A DNA stretch of 37,255 nucleotides from Cohnella sp. GbtcB17 (lineage in GTDB: Bacteria; Bacillota; Bacilli; Paenibacillales; Paenibacillaceae), in contig NZ_JAGXJW010000039.1 of assembly GCF_019091135.1 (NCBI RefSeq), positions 1-37,255 of the forward strand, written 5' to 3'. Shown one piece after another: positions 28,354 to 35,879 of the stretch (within the stretch, counting starts at the first letter, position 1; each line of letters starts with the position of its first letter). A program made the position numbers and the translations under genes. Under the pieces are notes generated by a model. It was given only the letters and a program-made list of their open reading frames with translations, was not told where the DNA came from and searched no databases.

Positions 28354-29244
28354 TTATGCTTCCATGATAATGTTCGAATAGTTGTTGTAGTCGTAATTGT
28401 TGTCCGTCGCGGCCAAGGCGAAGATGAGGATCAGCGCGAGGATGACGAAGTACAGCACCGTGCCTACGATCGAGCAGACGAGTCCGGCGACGGCCATGCC
28501 GGAGCCTCGTTCGCCGCGGACGCGGATCTCCTTCAGCGAGATCGCGGATACGATGATGCCGACGACGCCCAGGAAGAAGCCGATGAACGGGATGACGATC
28601 GCGCCGATGCCGAGAATGAGCGCGGCGACCGACTTGCTGTTCGAGCGTGCAGGCGGCATATACGGCGAACGTGCATAGTTGTAGGCCGGCGGGTATTGGC
28701 CGTAGTTCTGATGATGCTGCGAAAAGGAGGGACCTGGGGGCGGCGGATAGTAGCCTCCCTGGTTCTGCCCATACGGTTGGCCGCCAGGCTGACCATGCTG
28801 CTGACCGCCATGCGGTTCATGCGGATGGCCCGCATAGTGCCCATGCTGCTGATCGGCTCGGGGCGAGTACGCGCCGCCTGGCTGTGGCCCGGGCTGCCAG
28901 CCCTGTGCAGGCCGCGACGCGTCGTCGGGCGCCCGATAGCCCGCGCCGGGCACATGCCGATCGTGCGGCCGCGCCTGCTCAGCCGCTGAGTTATACCCGC
29001 CGCCGGGCGCCTGTCTATCGAACGTCCGCGCGGATTCGTCGGCCGAGCGGCTCCCGTCGCCTGCAGCCTGCCCTTCGTGCGTTCGCGCTGGTTCGCTCGC
29101 CGCGCGTTCGCCCGAAGCTTCGCCGCCGCGGTCCGACGGCTGGGCCGGCGAGGCGTCCGTCGAGGCGGCCGGATCTGCCGTGCCCGGGGACGGATCCGTC
29201 GGTCCCGACCCGCTCCAATTGTTGTTCGAATCGTCGGATGTCAT
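28354..29244 (-). CDS. DUF4190 membrane protein with a long disordered N-terminus
   Basis: 296 residues. Residues 1 to about 200 are low complexity, rich in Gly, Pro, Gln, His and Tyr (HAGHPHEPHGGQQHGQPGGQ-like). Residues about 208-285 are a DUF4190 domain with two membrane helices: ALILGIGAIVIPFIGFFLGV and MAVAGLVCSIVGTVLYFVIL, joined by the conserved SLKEIRVRGERGSGM loop. DUF4190 proteins are small membrane proteins of unknown function; the long cytoplasmic tail may promote assembly. GAGGGAG precedes the ATG. Its start lies 35 bp after the DUF975 gene, so the two form an operon. Confidence 0.8.
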   Translation of the reverse strand: MTSDDSNNNWSGSGPTDPSPGTADPAASTDASPAQPSDRGGEASGERAASEPARTHEGQAAGDGSRSADESARTFDRQAPGGGYNSAAEQARPHDRHVPGAGYRAPDDASRPAQGWQPGPQPGGAYSPRADQQHGHYAGHPHEPHGGQQHGQPGGQPYGQNQGGYYPPPPGPSFSQHHQNYGQYPPAYNYARSPYMPPARSNSKSVAALILGIGAIVIPFIGFFLGVVGIIVSAISLKEIRVRGERGSGMAVAGLVCSIVGTVLYFVILALILIFALAATDNNYDYNNYSNIIMEA

Positions 29245-29279
29245 CGTTCAGTCTCCCTCTGCGGAAAAAGATCCGATCA

Positions 29280-29912
29280 TTAGTATCGGTAACTGTTCAG
29301 TCCGGGCTCAAATGGCGGCTCTGCGTAATTGGATTGGCTCAAATCCTCGTAGAAGTGGGCGAGTCCGGTGTAGAAATAGGGAACGACCCACAGCAATCCG
29401 ATGCCGAACGGAATCATACCGAGAATGGCCCAGCCGAGATAGCTCAGGCAGAAGACGAAGTAGCGTCCCTTGTTGCCCGCCATCATCTCTTTGCTTCGAC
29501 GAATGGCCTCAAGGCCGCCGATGCCCGGATTGTCGCGCAAGATGAAGAAGGCTTGCGAATAGCGAATCGCGGCGATAATGCCCGGTATGATAAAGAGCAG
29601 CGTCCAGAGCAGCGTAAAGATCCCGACGAGCAGGTTTAAAATAAAAGCCTCGGAGAAGCGGTTGAAGCCGCTGAAAAGCCCGCCGATGCTCGGATTGCGT
29701 TCCCGCACGAGATCCTGGAAATACCCGTAAACCCCCAGCATCAGCGGTCCGGTCAGCACAAGAGAGGCTACCCATCCGATCAGCGGGATGCGTTCTAGAA
29801 TGCCGATCACCGTAAATACGACGAAATACACCAGTGCGAGCAGCACCGGCTCCGTCCATTTGCCACGCAATGTCGTTCTTGCTCGTGCCCGAAGCTCCGA
29901 ACTTGTCGTCAT
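29280..29912 (-). CDS. DUF975 family integral membrane protein
   Basis: 210 residues with about four to five membrane segments (PVLLALVYFVVFTVIGIL, ASLVLTGPLMLGVYGYF, LLVGIFTLLWTLLFIIPG, LSYLGWAILGMIPFGIGL). The N-terminus SSELRARARTTLRGKW and the central IPGIIAAIRYSQAFFILRDNP are typical of DUF975, whose role is unknown. Start: ATG at 29912, preceded by AAGGTGG; the frame extends to 30059 but through the promoter. It is first in an operon with the DUF4190 gene, so the two membrane proteins probably work together. Confidence 0.8.
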   Translation of the reverse strand: MTTSSELRARARTTLRGKWTEPVLLALVYFVVFTVIGILERIPLIGWVASLVLTGPLMLGVYGYFQDLVRERNPSIGGLFSGFNRFSEAFILNLLVGIFTLLWTLLFIIPGIIAAIRYSQAFFILRDNPGIGGLEAIRRSKEMMAGNKGRYFVFCLSYLGWAILGMIPFGIGLLWVVPYFYTGLAHFYEDLSQSNYAEPPFEPGLNSYRY

Positions 29913-29974
29913 TTGCCCAATTCCACCTTTGCGTCTTGAGTTGTGGTACAGAAGCCTGTCCTCAATCCCTACTG

Positions 29975-30003
29975 ATTTTACAAGCGATGTCACTTTTCGA
30001 CAA
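29975..30003 (-). promoter_or_regulatory. Promoter of the DUF975-DUF4190 operon
   Basis: On the minus strand TTGTCG (30003-29998), 17 bp, TAAAAT (29980-29975), with the expected start near 29968, about 56 bp before the start codon. Confidence 0.55.
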
Positions 30004-30169
30004 CCGCTTTTTGGAAATGAGGATTTCCAAGCCCTATATCCTATGCCTTCATTCACCATCGGTATGCTTCAAGGTATGGGCAGTCCCCATCCACTACCAC
30101 GTTCACCTCTAACTCCATCTGCAAGCATCGGGGCGCGCAGACTTACTCCATATTACCGTTTATAGACAC

Positions 30170-30194
30170 AAAAAAACCGCCAAAGGCGGATTTT
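30170..30194 (-). terminator. Orphan intrinsic terminator
   Basis: CCGCC (30177-30181), AAA, GGCGG (30185-30189). Read leftward, the hairpin is followed by seven T. No leftward gene ends here: the genes to the right are all rightward. The area 30195-30375 is AT-rich and also holds GATCAG...CTGATC (30217-30234), a TATAAT at 30261-30266, and a small AAAAGA/TCTTTT hairpin near 30286-30308. No other gene is seen in 29913-30375. Confidence 0.6.
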
Positions 30195-30375
30195 AGGTAA
30201 ATTTTAAGTAGGGAGGGATCAGTGACGGCTGATCGAAAACAAATATGTATCCTCGACATCTATAATATTAGATTAGCACACCGGAAAAGAATAGTCTAGT
30301 CTTTTTTTGCGAATTTGTTATCATTTGGGATGCTCTTCCCGGGAGAGCCTATCTGACGCGGAAAAGAGGGATCCA

Positions 30376-31152
30376 ATGACTGTGCTTTGGGTGCTGGCGA
30401 GAAGCGCGTACGAAAGCCGTCTGCAATATACGGCATCGCACGCCGTACGCACGGTTGCCAGCGTAATTTTCGGCATGATCTATATTTCGATATGGCAGGG
30501 CATCGGCGAGCAGTACGCGCTGGAGGGCTACGGTCGGGAGGGGATGGTCGCCTACATCGCGTTTAACCAGGTGATTCTGTGGCTGACCTTCACTTCCCAT
30601 GGGCTCGGACTGGAAGATCGCGTCCGTACCGGCCAGATCGCGCTGGACTTGATTCGCCCGGTTCACCTATTCATATTCTCGGCAGGGCGGGAAGCCGGCT
30701 CGATCGCCTATAATGTGTTGTTCACCGCCCTTCCGCTATATGTTCTCTACGCGCTGTTCGTCGGATTGCCGGTTCCGTCGGACCCCGTTATTTGGCTGCG
30801 CACGCTTGCGGCGCTCGTCATGGCCGCCTATATCGGCATCTGCATCTCGTACTGCATCGGCGTGACGGCGCTATGGACGGTGGAAAGCCGCTGGTTCAGC
30901 CTGCTGAACTATTCGCTGAGCTTCGTGCTGTCAGGGTTCCTGATGCCGATCGCCTGGATGCCCGGCTGGCTGCAGACGATCTCGAGACTGTCGCCGTACC
31001 CGGCGTTCAACGACATCCCGACCCGCACCTATCTGGGAACTGCCGCGCCGGCCGCGCTGCTCGCGCCGCTCATCTGGTGCGCGCTGCTCTCGCTGGCCTG
31101 CTTTGCGGCGACGTCCGCCGTACGGCGCAAGGTGGAGGTGCAGGGCGGATGA
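30376..31152 (+). CDS. ABC-2 family exporter permease, subunit 1
   Basis: 258 residues with six membrane segments, in the style of COG4587 ABC-2 permeases: N-terminal cytoplasmic SAYESRLQYTASHAVRTV, then helices such as TVASVIFGMIYISIWQGIG and ISYCIGVTALWTVESRWF, and the conserved LSGFLMPIAWMPGWLQTIS. The EDRVRTGQIALDLIRP loop is a coupling-helix region common to this family. ATG at 30376 follows GAGGG. It overlaps the next permease by four bases (ATGA). These three-gene transporters are annotated as exporters; the substrate is unknown. Confidence 0.88.
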   Translation: MTVLWVLARSAYESRLQYTASHAVRTVASVIFGMIYISIWQGIGEQYALEGYGREGMVAYIAFNQVILWLTFTSHGLGLEDRVRTGQIALDLIRPVHLFIFSAGREAGSIAYNVLFTALPLYVLYALFVGLPVPSDPVIWLRTLAALVMAAYIGICISYCIGVTALWTVESRWFSLLNYSLSFVLSGFLMPIAWMPGWLQTISRLSPYPAFNDIPTRTYLGTAAPAALLAPLIWCALLSLACFAATSAVRRKVEVQGG

Positions 31153-31940
31153 ACTGGCTGCGAATCTCCTGGATGCTCTACAAGATCAACGTCCGCGCGA
31201 GGATGCAGTACCGGGTCAGCTTCCTGCTGACGACGCTGCTTGCGTCGGTCGTGACCGTCGCCGAGTTTCTAGGGCTGGCGGTCGTGCTCCATGCGTTCGG
31301 CGCGATCCGGGGCTGGAACGTGTGGGAGATCGGGTATCTCTACGGCGTGCTCATGACGGCGAAGTATTTGTATCGGGGCGTCGGCTCCGCCGTCAACAAC
31401 TTCGAGCCGTACCTCGTGAATGGCCAGCTGGATCAACTGCTGCTGCGGCCGATGCCGCTTCTGTTGGCGGTGCTGACGTCTAGGACGCGGATAGTCGGCG
31501 GCGAGCTGCTGCAGAGTGTGACCGTGCTGGGCGTCTGTCTCGGCAAGCTGCTGGGGGACGGGACAGCCGGCTGGGCGTCTGTCCCTTTGACGCTGCTGAT
31601 CATTTGCACCGGCACCGTCATCATGTTCGCCGTCGGCCTCGCGACGGCTGCGGTGGGATTTTGGACGACGCGAACCGAGGATCTGTCCATACTGACGGAC
31701 AATGCGTCCACGACCGCAAGCCAGCTCCCGCTCAGCCTGTTTCCCGACTGGCTGCGCACGCTGCTGTTGACCGTCGTTCCGTTCGGATTTATCAATTACG
31801 TGCCGGCGATGTTCATCATCCGGTCCGAATGGGGCTGGTGGACGATTCCGGCGACCGCAGCCGTGGCCGCGATCTCCCTCGGAGCGGCGCTCGCGCTATG
31901 GCGCGTCGGCGTGCGTAAATACCAAAGCACGGGCACCTGA
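31149..31940 (+). CDS. ABC-2 family exporter permease, subunit 2
   Basis: 263 residues, six membrane segments, COG3694-like. The start MNWLRISWMLYKINVRARMQYR and the conserved NNFEPYLVNGQLDQLLLRPMPLL loop match the partner loop of subunit 1, so the two probably make a heterodimeric pore. VPFGFINYVPAMFII near the end is another family hallmark. Translation is coupled to the previous gene. The ATPase gene follows after 53 bp. Confidence 0.88.
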   Translation: MNWLRISWMLYKINVRARMQYRVSFLLTTLLASVVTVAEFLGLAVVLHAFGAIRGWNVWEIGYLYGVLMTAKYLYRGVGSAVNNFEPYLVNGQLDQLLLRPMPLLLAVLTSRTRIVGGELLQSVTVLGVCLGKLLGDGTAGWASVPLTLLIICTGTVIMFAVGLATAAVGFWTTRTEDLSILTDNASTTASQLPLSLFPDWLRTLLLTVVPFGFINYVPAMFIIRSEWGWWTIPATAAVAAISLGAALALWRVGVRKYQSTGT

Positions 31941-31993
31941 TCCATCGAATGAACTGTCATTTTTCACATCCCATCGAACAAGGAGGGCTCGGC

Positions 31994-32998
31994 ATGACTA
32001 CGATGCTGGAAGCCAAGGGCTTAAACAAAACGTTCGCGACCACACTGCCCAAGGAGGGCAGGCTTAAAGCGGTGCGGACTTTGTTCTCGCGCGATCGCAA
32101 GATCGTGACGGCAGTCAATGCGCTCGACATGCATATCGAACAAGGCGAGTTCGTCGGCTTTATCGGGCCTAACGGTGCGGGCAAGTCAACGACGATCAAG
32201 ATGCTGTGCGGCATTCTCCACCCGAGCGCGGGGGAGGTGCGGATCTGCGGGCTCAGCCCCCAGCGGGACAGGCGGCGCGTGGCCAGGCGCATCGGCGTCG
32301 TGTTAGGTCAGCGGTCGCAGCTGTGGTGGGACCTGCCGCTGAAGGACAGTTTCGACATCCTGGCGGCGATGTTCCGTCTTGACGCCGCGGAGAAAGAGCG
32401 GCAACTGGCGAAGCTGGAGGAGGTGCTGCAGCTGCGGGATTTCTGGGACACGCCGGTCCGCCGGCTGTCGCTTGGGCAGCGGATGCGGGGGTGCCCGGCC
32501 GCGGCGCTGCTGCACGGTCCGGGGCTGCCGGTGCTGGACGACCCGACGTTCGGGGTGGATGCCACGGCCAAGCGGCAGATCCGGGACCACTTGAGGCTGC
32601 TTAACGATCATTTCGGCAAAACGGTGTTGCTCACGACGCACGACATGGACGACATCGAGACGCTGTGCAAAAGGGTCATCGTGATCAGCCGCGGCGAGCT
32701 GCTGTACGACGGCGCGCTGGAGAAGCTGCGGGAACGGATCGGACTGCCGACGACGATACGCGTGACGTATGCGGGAGACACAAGTCTTGCGCCGGGCATG
32801 CGAATCGGAGACGGCCTGTCGGCCGACTCCGAAGAGGTGAGCGTAGAGAGCGCGCTTGGACGGGAGGCGGCGGTCAGCTTCAACCGCGAACGGATCGGCG
32901 TCATGGAGGTGCTGCGGCTGCTGTCCGTCTGGGGAGACATTGCGGACGTGCATGTCGAGGAGCCCGAGTTCGAGGAGATCGTCAGCCGAATCTATTGA
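31994..32998 (+). CDS. ABC exporter ATP-binding protein with altered Walker B
   Basis: 334 residues, COG4586-like. Walker A GPNGAGKST (58-66), Q-loop Gln106 (VLGQRSQLWWDLP), signature LSLGQ (158-162), H-loop His216. The Walker B reads LPVLDDPTFGVD (Asp182-Asp183), where the family has LDEPTIGLD; the catalytic Glu is thus Asp. The stretch just before it, MRGCPAAALLHGPG, also departs from the family's RGDLAAALLHNP. The C-terminal ~90 residues form the usual extra domain. AAGGAGGG precedes the ATG at 31994; the frame to 31949 lacks a site. Third gene of the exporter operon. Confidence 0.88.
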   Translation: MTTMLEAKGLNKTFATTLPKEGRLKAVRTLFSRDRKIVTAVNALDMHIEQGEFVGFIGPNGAGKSTTIKMLCGILHPSAGEVRICGLSPQRDRRRVARRIGVVLGQRSQLWWDLPLKDSFDILAAMFRLDAAEKERQLAKLEEVLQLRDFWDTPVRRLSLGQRMRGCPAAALLHGPGLPVLDDPTFGVDATAKRQIRDHLRLLNDHFGKTVLLTTHDMDDIETLCKRVIVISRGELLYDGALEKLRERIGLPTTIRVTYAGDTSLAPGMRIGDGLSADSEEVSVESALGREAAVSFNRERIGVMEVLRLLSVWGDIADVHVEEPEFEEIVSRIY

Positions 32999-33020
32999 CG
33001 GGCCGCCTTTCTCGCACGCA

Positions 33021-33881
33021 TTACCCCTGCAGCATCGGCTTCAGATCCGAGATGACCTGCGCCAGCGCCGCCGAGGTGCGCGTGTACATCGCTTTGGCTT
33101 CCGCGTCCTTGGTCGATACGGCGAACAGCTCCAGATCCGCCTCTAGCTTCTTCAGGTTGGCGAGGAGCAGCGCCTTGCCTTGCGGCGCGGGCACCTGAAG
33201 CTTGTCGTCATACAGGTCGACGTACAGTTGCTGGTACGCATCCACCTGCCCCAGGAACACATTGTCGACGGTAACGCCGATCTTCTCCAGCTCCGTCGCC
33301 AGCCAGCCCGGACTGAGACCTGCGGTGGCCAGGGGCTCGTTCATCATTTTGCCGTCCATGATGACGACCTGCGGCTCGACCTCGTGGACCTTGGGCATGC
33401 CCATATCGCTCGGCGTGAGCGGCTGCTTTTCCTTTTTGAGCAGCACGCTGAGCTCCCCGCTCGTCTCCATGACCGCGAACTCGACATCCGCGAGGTTGAA
33501 GGCGTTTTTGCCGCGCAGCTGCTCCATCAGCTCGTCCGTCGTCAGATGCTCCTTTTTTAGATTGTCCTCCATCACCTTGCCCTCTTTGATGACGACCCGG
33601 CCGCGTCCTTCGAGCAAATGGCGCAGCCGGATGCTCTTCATGGACAGATACTCCAGCGTGAAGGGCACGGCGAACCAGACGGCGAGCGCGATGAGCCCGT
33701 GCGAATAATGGGTTTCGATGTCGGTGGAGATGAAGCCGGCAAGTTCCCCGAGCGTAATGCCCAATATATATTCGAAAAAAGTGAGCTGCGAAATCTGCTT
33801 TTTGCCGAGCAGCCGGGCCATGATGAACAGAACGATCAGCGCGCCCAGCGAGCGAAAGATGATTTGACCCCACATCGGCAT
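33021..33881 (-). CDS. DUF421 (YetF-like) membrane protein with a C-terminal DUF1657-like segment
   Basis: 286 residues. N-terminal three membrane helices (IIFRSLGALIVLFIMARLLG, then FFEYILGITLGELAGF, then HGLIALAVWFAVPFTLEYL), followed by the DUF421 soluble domain (GRGRVVIKEGKVMEDNLKKE, then LADVEFAVMETSGELSVLLK). The last ~50 residues (LLLANLKKLEADLELFAVST...) align without gaps to the DUF1657 protein encoded at 35598; see findings. DUF421 proteins accompany spoVA genes in several spore formers and affect spore heat resistance or germination. The ATG at 33881 has GAGGG upstream; it starts four bases after the spoVAD stop. Third gene of the spoVA operon. Confidence 0.85.
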   Translation of the reverse strand: MPMWGQIIFRSLGALIVLFIMARLLGKKQISQLTFFEYILGITLGELAGFISTDIETHYSHGLIALAVWFAVPFTLEYLSMKSIRLRHLLEGRGRVVIKEGKVMEDNLKKEHLTTDELMEQLRGKNAFNLADVEFAVMETSGELSVLLKKEKQPLTPSDMGMPKVHEVEPQVVIMDGKMMNEPLATAGLSPGWLATELEKIGVTVDNVFLGQVDAYQQLYVDLYDDKLQVPAPQGKALLLANLKKLEADLELFAVSTKDAEAKAMYTRTSAALAQVISDLKPMLQG

Positions 33882-33885
33882 GACG

Positions 33886-34923
33886 TTAACCCTCTTTCTC
33901 CAAAATGGAATCCGGCGCCTCCAGCGCAACCGCGTGCGCGATGCCGGGGATCGACTCGCTCTGCTGAAGGGCCAGCGGCGACATGAGCGCGCCCGTCGCG
34001 ACGACGAGAATCCGGCGCAGCTCGCCTTTGCTCAGCTTTTTCAGCAGGTGGCCGTACGTCACGACCGCGGAGCATGCGCAGCCGCTGCCGCCGGCCTGCA
34101 CCATCTGTTTGTCATAGTCGTAGATCATCATGCCGCAGTCGCGAAAACGTGTCTTGTGCATCGGAATCCGATGCTTTTCGAACAGGTCGCCAGCGAGCTC
34201 GTGGCCGACCTTTGCCAAGTCGCCCGTCACGATGAGATCGTAGTGATCCGGACCGACGCCGAGGTCGCGGAAGTGCGAGACGATCGTATCGACCGCCGCC
34301 GGCGCCATCGCCGCCCCCATATTGAACGGATCGGTGATCCCCATGTCGACGACGCGTCCGATCGTGGCGGCCGCGACCCGCGGGCCGTCTCCCTCGCCGG
34401 CGACGAGCACGGCGCCAGCACCAGTCACCGTATATTGCGCGTAAGGCGGCTTCTGCGAACCGTATTCGGTCGGATAGCGGAACTGCTTTTCGGCGGTCGA
34501 GTTGTGGCTGCAGGTGCCGGCGAGCGCGTACTTGGCGCCGCCCGTCGAGATCAGATAAGACGCGATGGCGAGACTCTCCATCGAGGTGGAGCAGGCACCG
34601 AACATGCCGATATAAGGCATCGCCAGCGTGCGGGCGGCATAGCTGCTGCTCGTAATCTGGTTCATCAGGTCCCCGCCGATATAGAAGCTGATCTGGTCCT
34701 GCGTCTTGCCGGCTTTTTGCAGCGCGATCTTGGCCGCTTCCTCCAGGTACGTGCGCTCCGCCTTCTCCCAGCTGTCCTGGCCGACCAGCGAGTCGTCGTG
34801 CACGATATCGAAGTCATGGCCCAGCGGGCCGCGTCCCTCGAACGGGCCTACGACGGTGCCGGACGACAGGAGGACGGGTTTATCGCGGAACAGCCAGCTC
34901 TGATGCCCCTTCAGAATCGTCAT
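33886..34923 (-). CDS. spoVAD: Stage V sporulation protein AD
   Basis: 345 residues (B. subtilis 338). Thiolase-like fold that binds dipicolinic acid and sits on the outer face of the spore inner membrane as part of the SpoVA channel. Matches: HQSWLFRDKPVLLSSGTVVGPFEG, GPLGHDFDIVHDD, FGACSTSMESLA with the thiolase-type Cys, CSHNSTAEKQFRYPTEYGSQ and YDKQMVQAGGSGCACSAVV. The ATG at 34923 has GGGAG eight bases upstream; an ATG five codons earlier overlaps that site. It starts four bases past the spoVAC stop. Confidence 0.97.
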   Translation of the reverse strand: MTILKGHQSWLFRDKPVLLSSGTVVGPFEGRGPLGHDFDIVHDDSLVGQDSWEKAERTYLEEAAKIALQKAGKTQDQISFYIGGDLMNQITSSSYAARTLAMPYIGMFGACSTSMESLAIASYLISTGGAKYALAGTCSHNSTAEKQFRYPTEYGSQKPPYAQYTVTGAGAVLVAGEGDGPRVAAATIGRVVDMGITDPFNMGAAMAPAAVDTIVSHFRDLGVGPDHYDLIVTGDLAKVGHELAGDLFEKHRIPMHKTRFRDCGMMIYDYDKQMVQAGGSGCACSAVVTYGHLLKKLSKGELRRILVVATGALMSPLALQQSESIPGIAHAVALEAPDSILEKEG

Positions 34924-34927
34924 TCGA

Positions 34928-35401
34928 TCATCTCCCATATCCGAAAATAAATCGCAAAAGCGCGATGATGAACGCTGCTACGGTGCCGAACACGATGACG
35001 GAGCCCGCGAGCTTGAACATGTTCGCGCCTGTGCCGAGCACGAGCCCTTCGCTGCGGTGCTCGATGGCCGCGGACGACATCGCGTTCGCGAAGCCGGTCA
35101 CGGGCACGGCCGAGCCGGCGCCGGCCCACTGGCCCAGCTTGTCGTACACGCCGGCGGCGGTGAGCACGACCGAGATCGCGATCAGAACGGCGACCGTCGG
35201 GGCGGCCGCTTCCTTTTGCGTCATGTGCGCGAAGTGCATGAACGCCTCCTGGATGCCTTGGCCGAGCGTGCAGATGAGGCCGCCGACGACGAAGGCGCGC
35301 AGGCAGTTAAGCGCGACCGGCCGCGCGGGCTGCCGTTTCAATGCAAGCTGACGGTATTCCTGCTGTACCGGCGTCAGCTTTTTGATCTTGTTGTTCGCCA
35401 T
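34928..35401 (-). CDS. spoVAC: Stage V sporulation protein AC
   Basis: 157 residues with about four membrane helices, part of the forespore channel that moves Ca-dipicolinate in during sporulation and out at germination; B. subtilis SpoVAC acts as a mechanosensitive channel. Matches: TPVQQEYRQLALKRQPARPVALNCLRAF-type start, GGLICTLGQGIQEAF, and VPVTGFANAMSSAAIEHRSEG, a strongly conserved loop. TAGGAGG precedes the ATG. A loose sigma-G-like promoter, GCATC (35454-35450), 18 bp, CATTTGC (35430-35424), lies upstream; the match is poor. First gene of spoVAC-spoVAD-DUF421. Confidence 0.96.
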   Translation of the reverse strand: MANNKIKKLTPVQQEYRQLALKRQPARPVALNCLRAFVVGGLICTLGQGIQEAFMHFAHMTQKEAAAPTVAVLIAISVVLTAAGVYDKLGQWAGAGSAVPVTGFANAMSSAAIEHRSEGLVLGTGANMFKLAGSVIVFGTVAAFIIALLRFIFGYGR

Positions 35402-35597
35402 GGCGTGCGCCTCCTACTTTCGTGCAAATGACGGGCAGTATAAGTTGAGGATGCCTCGCAAGCCGGATTTTTACCCGCACGGAACGGGCGGTCGGGTGCT
35501 CACCAGATGTTTACAGTTGTGAAGCGTGCCGCCGACGGGCAAATTAGACGGGTCCCTCTGCGGGGAACATTACCGAAGAGAAAGAGGCGTAGCTTAC

Positions 35598-35804
35598 ATG
35601 ACCGTAGCATCCCAAGTAAAGACCACGGTGGCATCGCTCAAAAGCGCTCAGGCAAGCCTTGAGCAATTCGCCATCAGCACGCAAAACCAGCAAGCCAAGC
35701 AGCTCTTCACGGACGCGGCTGCGCAAACCCAGCAGATCGTCGATCAAGTCGAGCAGCGCGTTCAGCAGCTGGAGCAGGAAGAGCCGCAATACAAAGGATT
35801 CTAG
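35598..35804 (+). CDS. DUF1657 protein (spoVA-associated)
   Basis: 68 residues: MTVASQVKTTVASLKSAQ, then LEQFAISTQNQQAKQLF, then VQQLEQEEPQYKGF at the end, which is the full DUF1657 pattern. It is a small, Gln-rich helical protein without membrane segments. DUF1657 genes belong to the spoVA2mob-type cluster linked with high spore heat resistance in Bacillus. Start: ATG at 35598; GAGG lies about 10 bp upstream. It is divergent from spoVAC across 196 bp. A strong stem-loop follows. Confidence 0.9.
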   Translation: MTVASQVKTTVASLKSAQASLEQFAISTQNQQAKQLFTDAAAQTQQIVDQVEQRVQQLEQEEPQYKGF

Positions 35805-35826
35805 AATCGCCGACGCAGTTCAAGGA

Positions 35827-35855
35827 AGGGAGTTCCGGCGCGCCCGGGACTCCCT
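35827..35855 (+). terminator. Stem-loop after the DUF1657 gene
   Basis: AGGGAGTTCCGG (35827-35838) pairs with CCGGGACTCCCT (35844-35855) with one wobble pair. The tail CTTCAATAG is weak, so it may be a partial terminator before the deacetylase. Confidence 0.55.
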
Positions 35856-35879
35856 CTTCAATAGAAGGAGGCAAGCATC

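Noticed and set aside
29788..30165. 125-codon plus-strand frame ending near the orphan terminator
   Set aside because: Its first third is antisense to the DUF975 gene, the rest covers that gene's promoter, and no ribosome binding site precedes it.
35424..35454. Sigma-G promoter for spoVAC
   Set aside because: GCATC-N18-CATTTGC has the right spacing, but both elements mismatch the consensus, so it is mentioned only under spoVAC and not listed as a feature.
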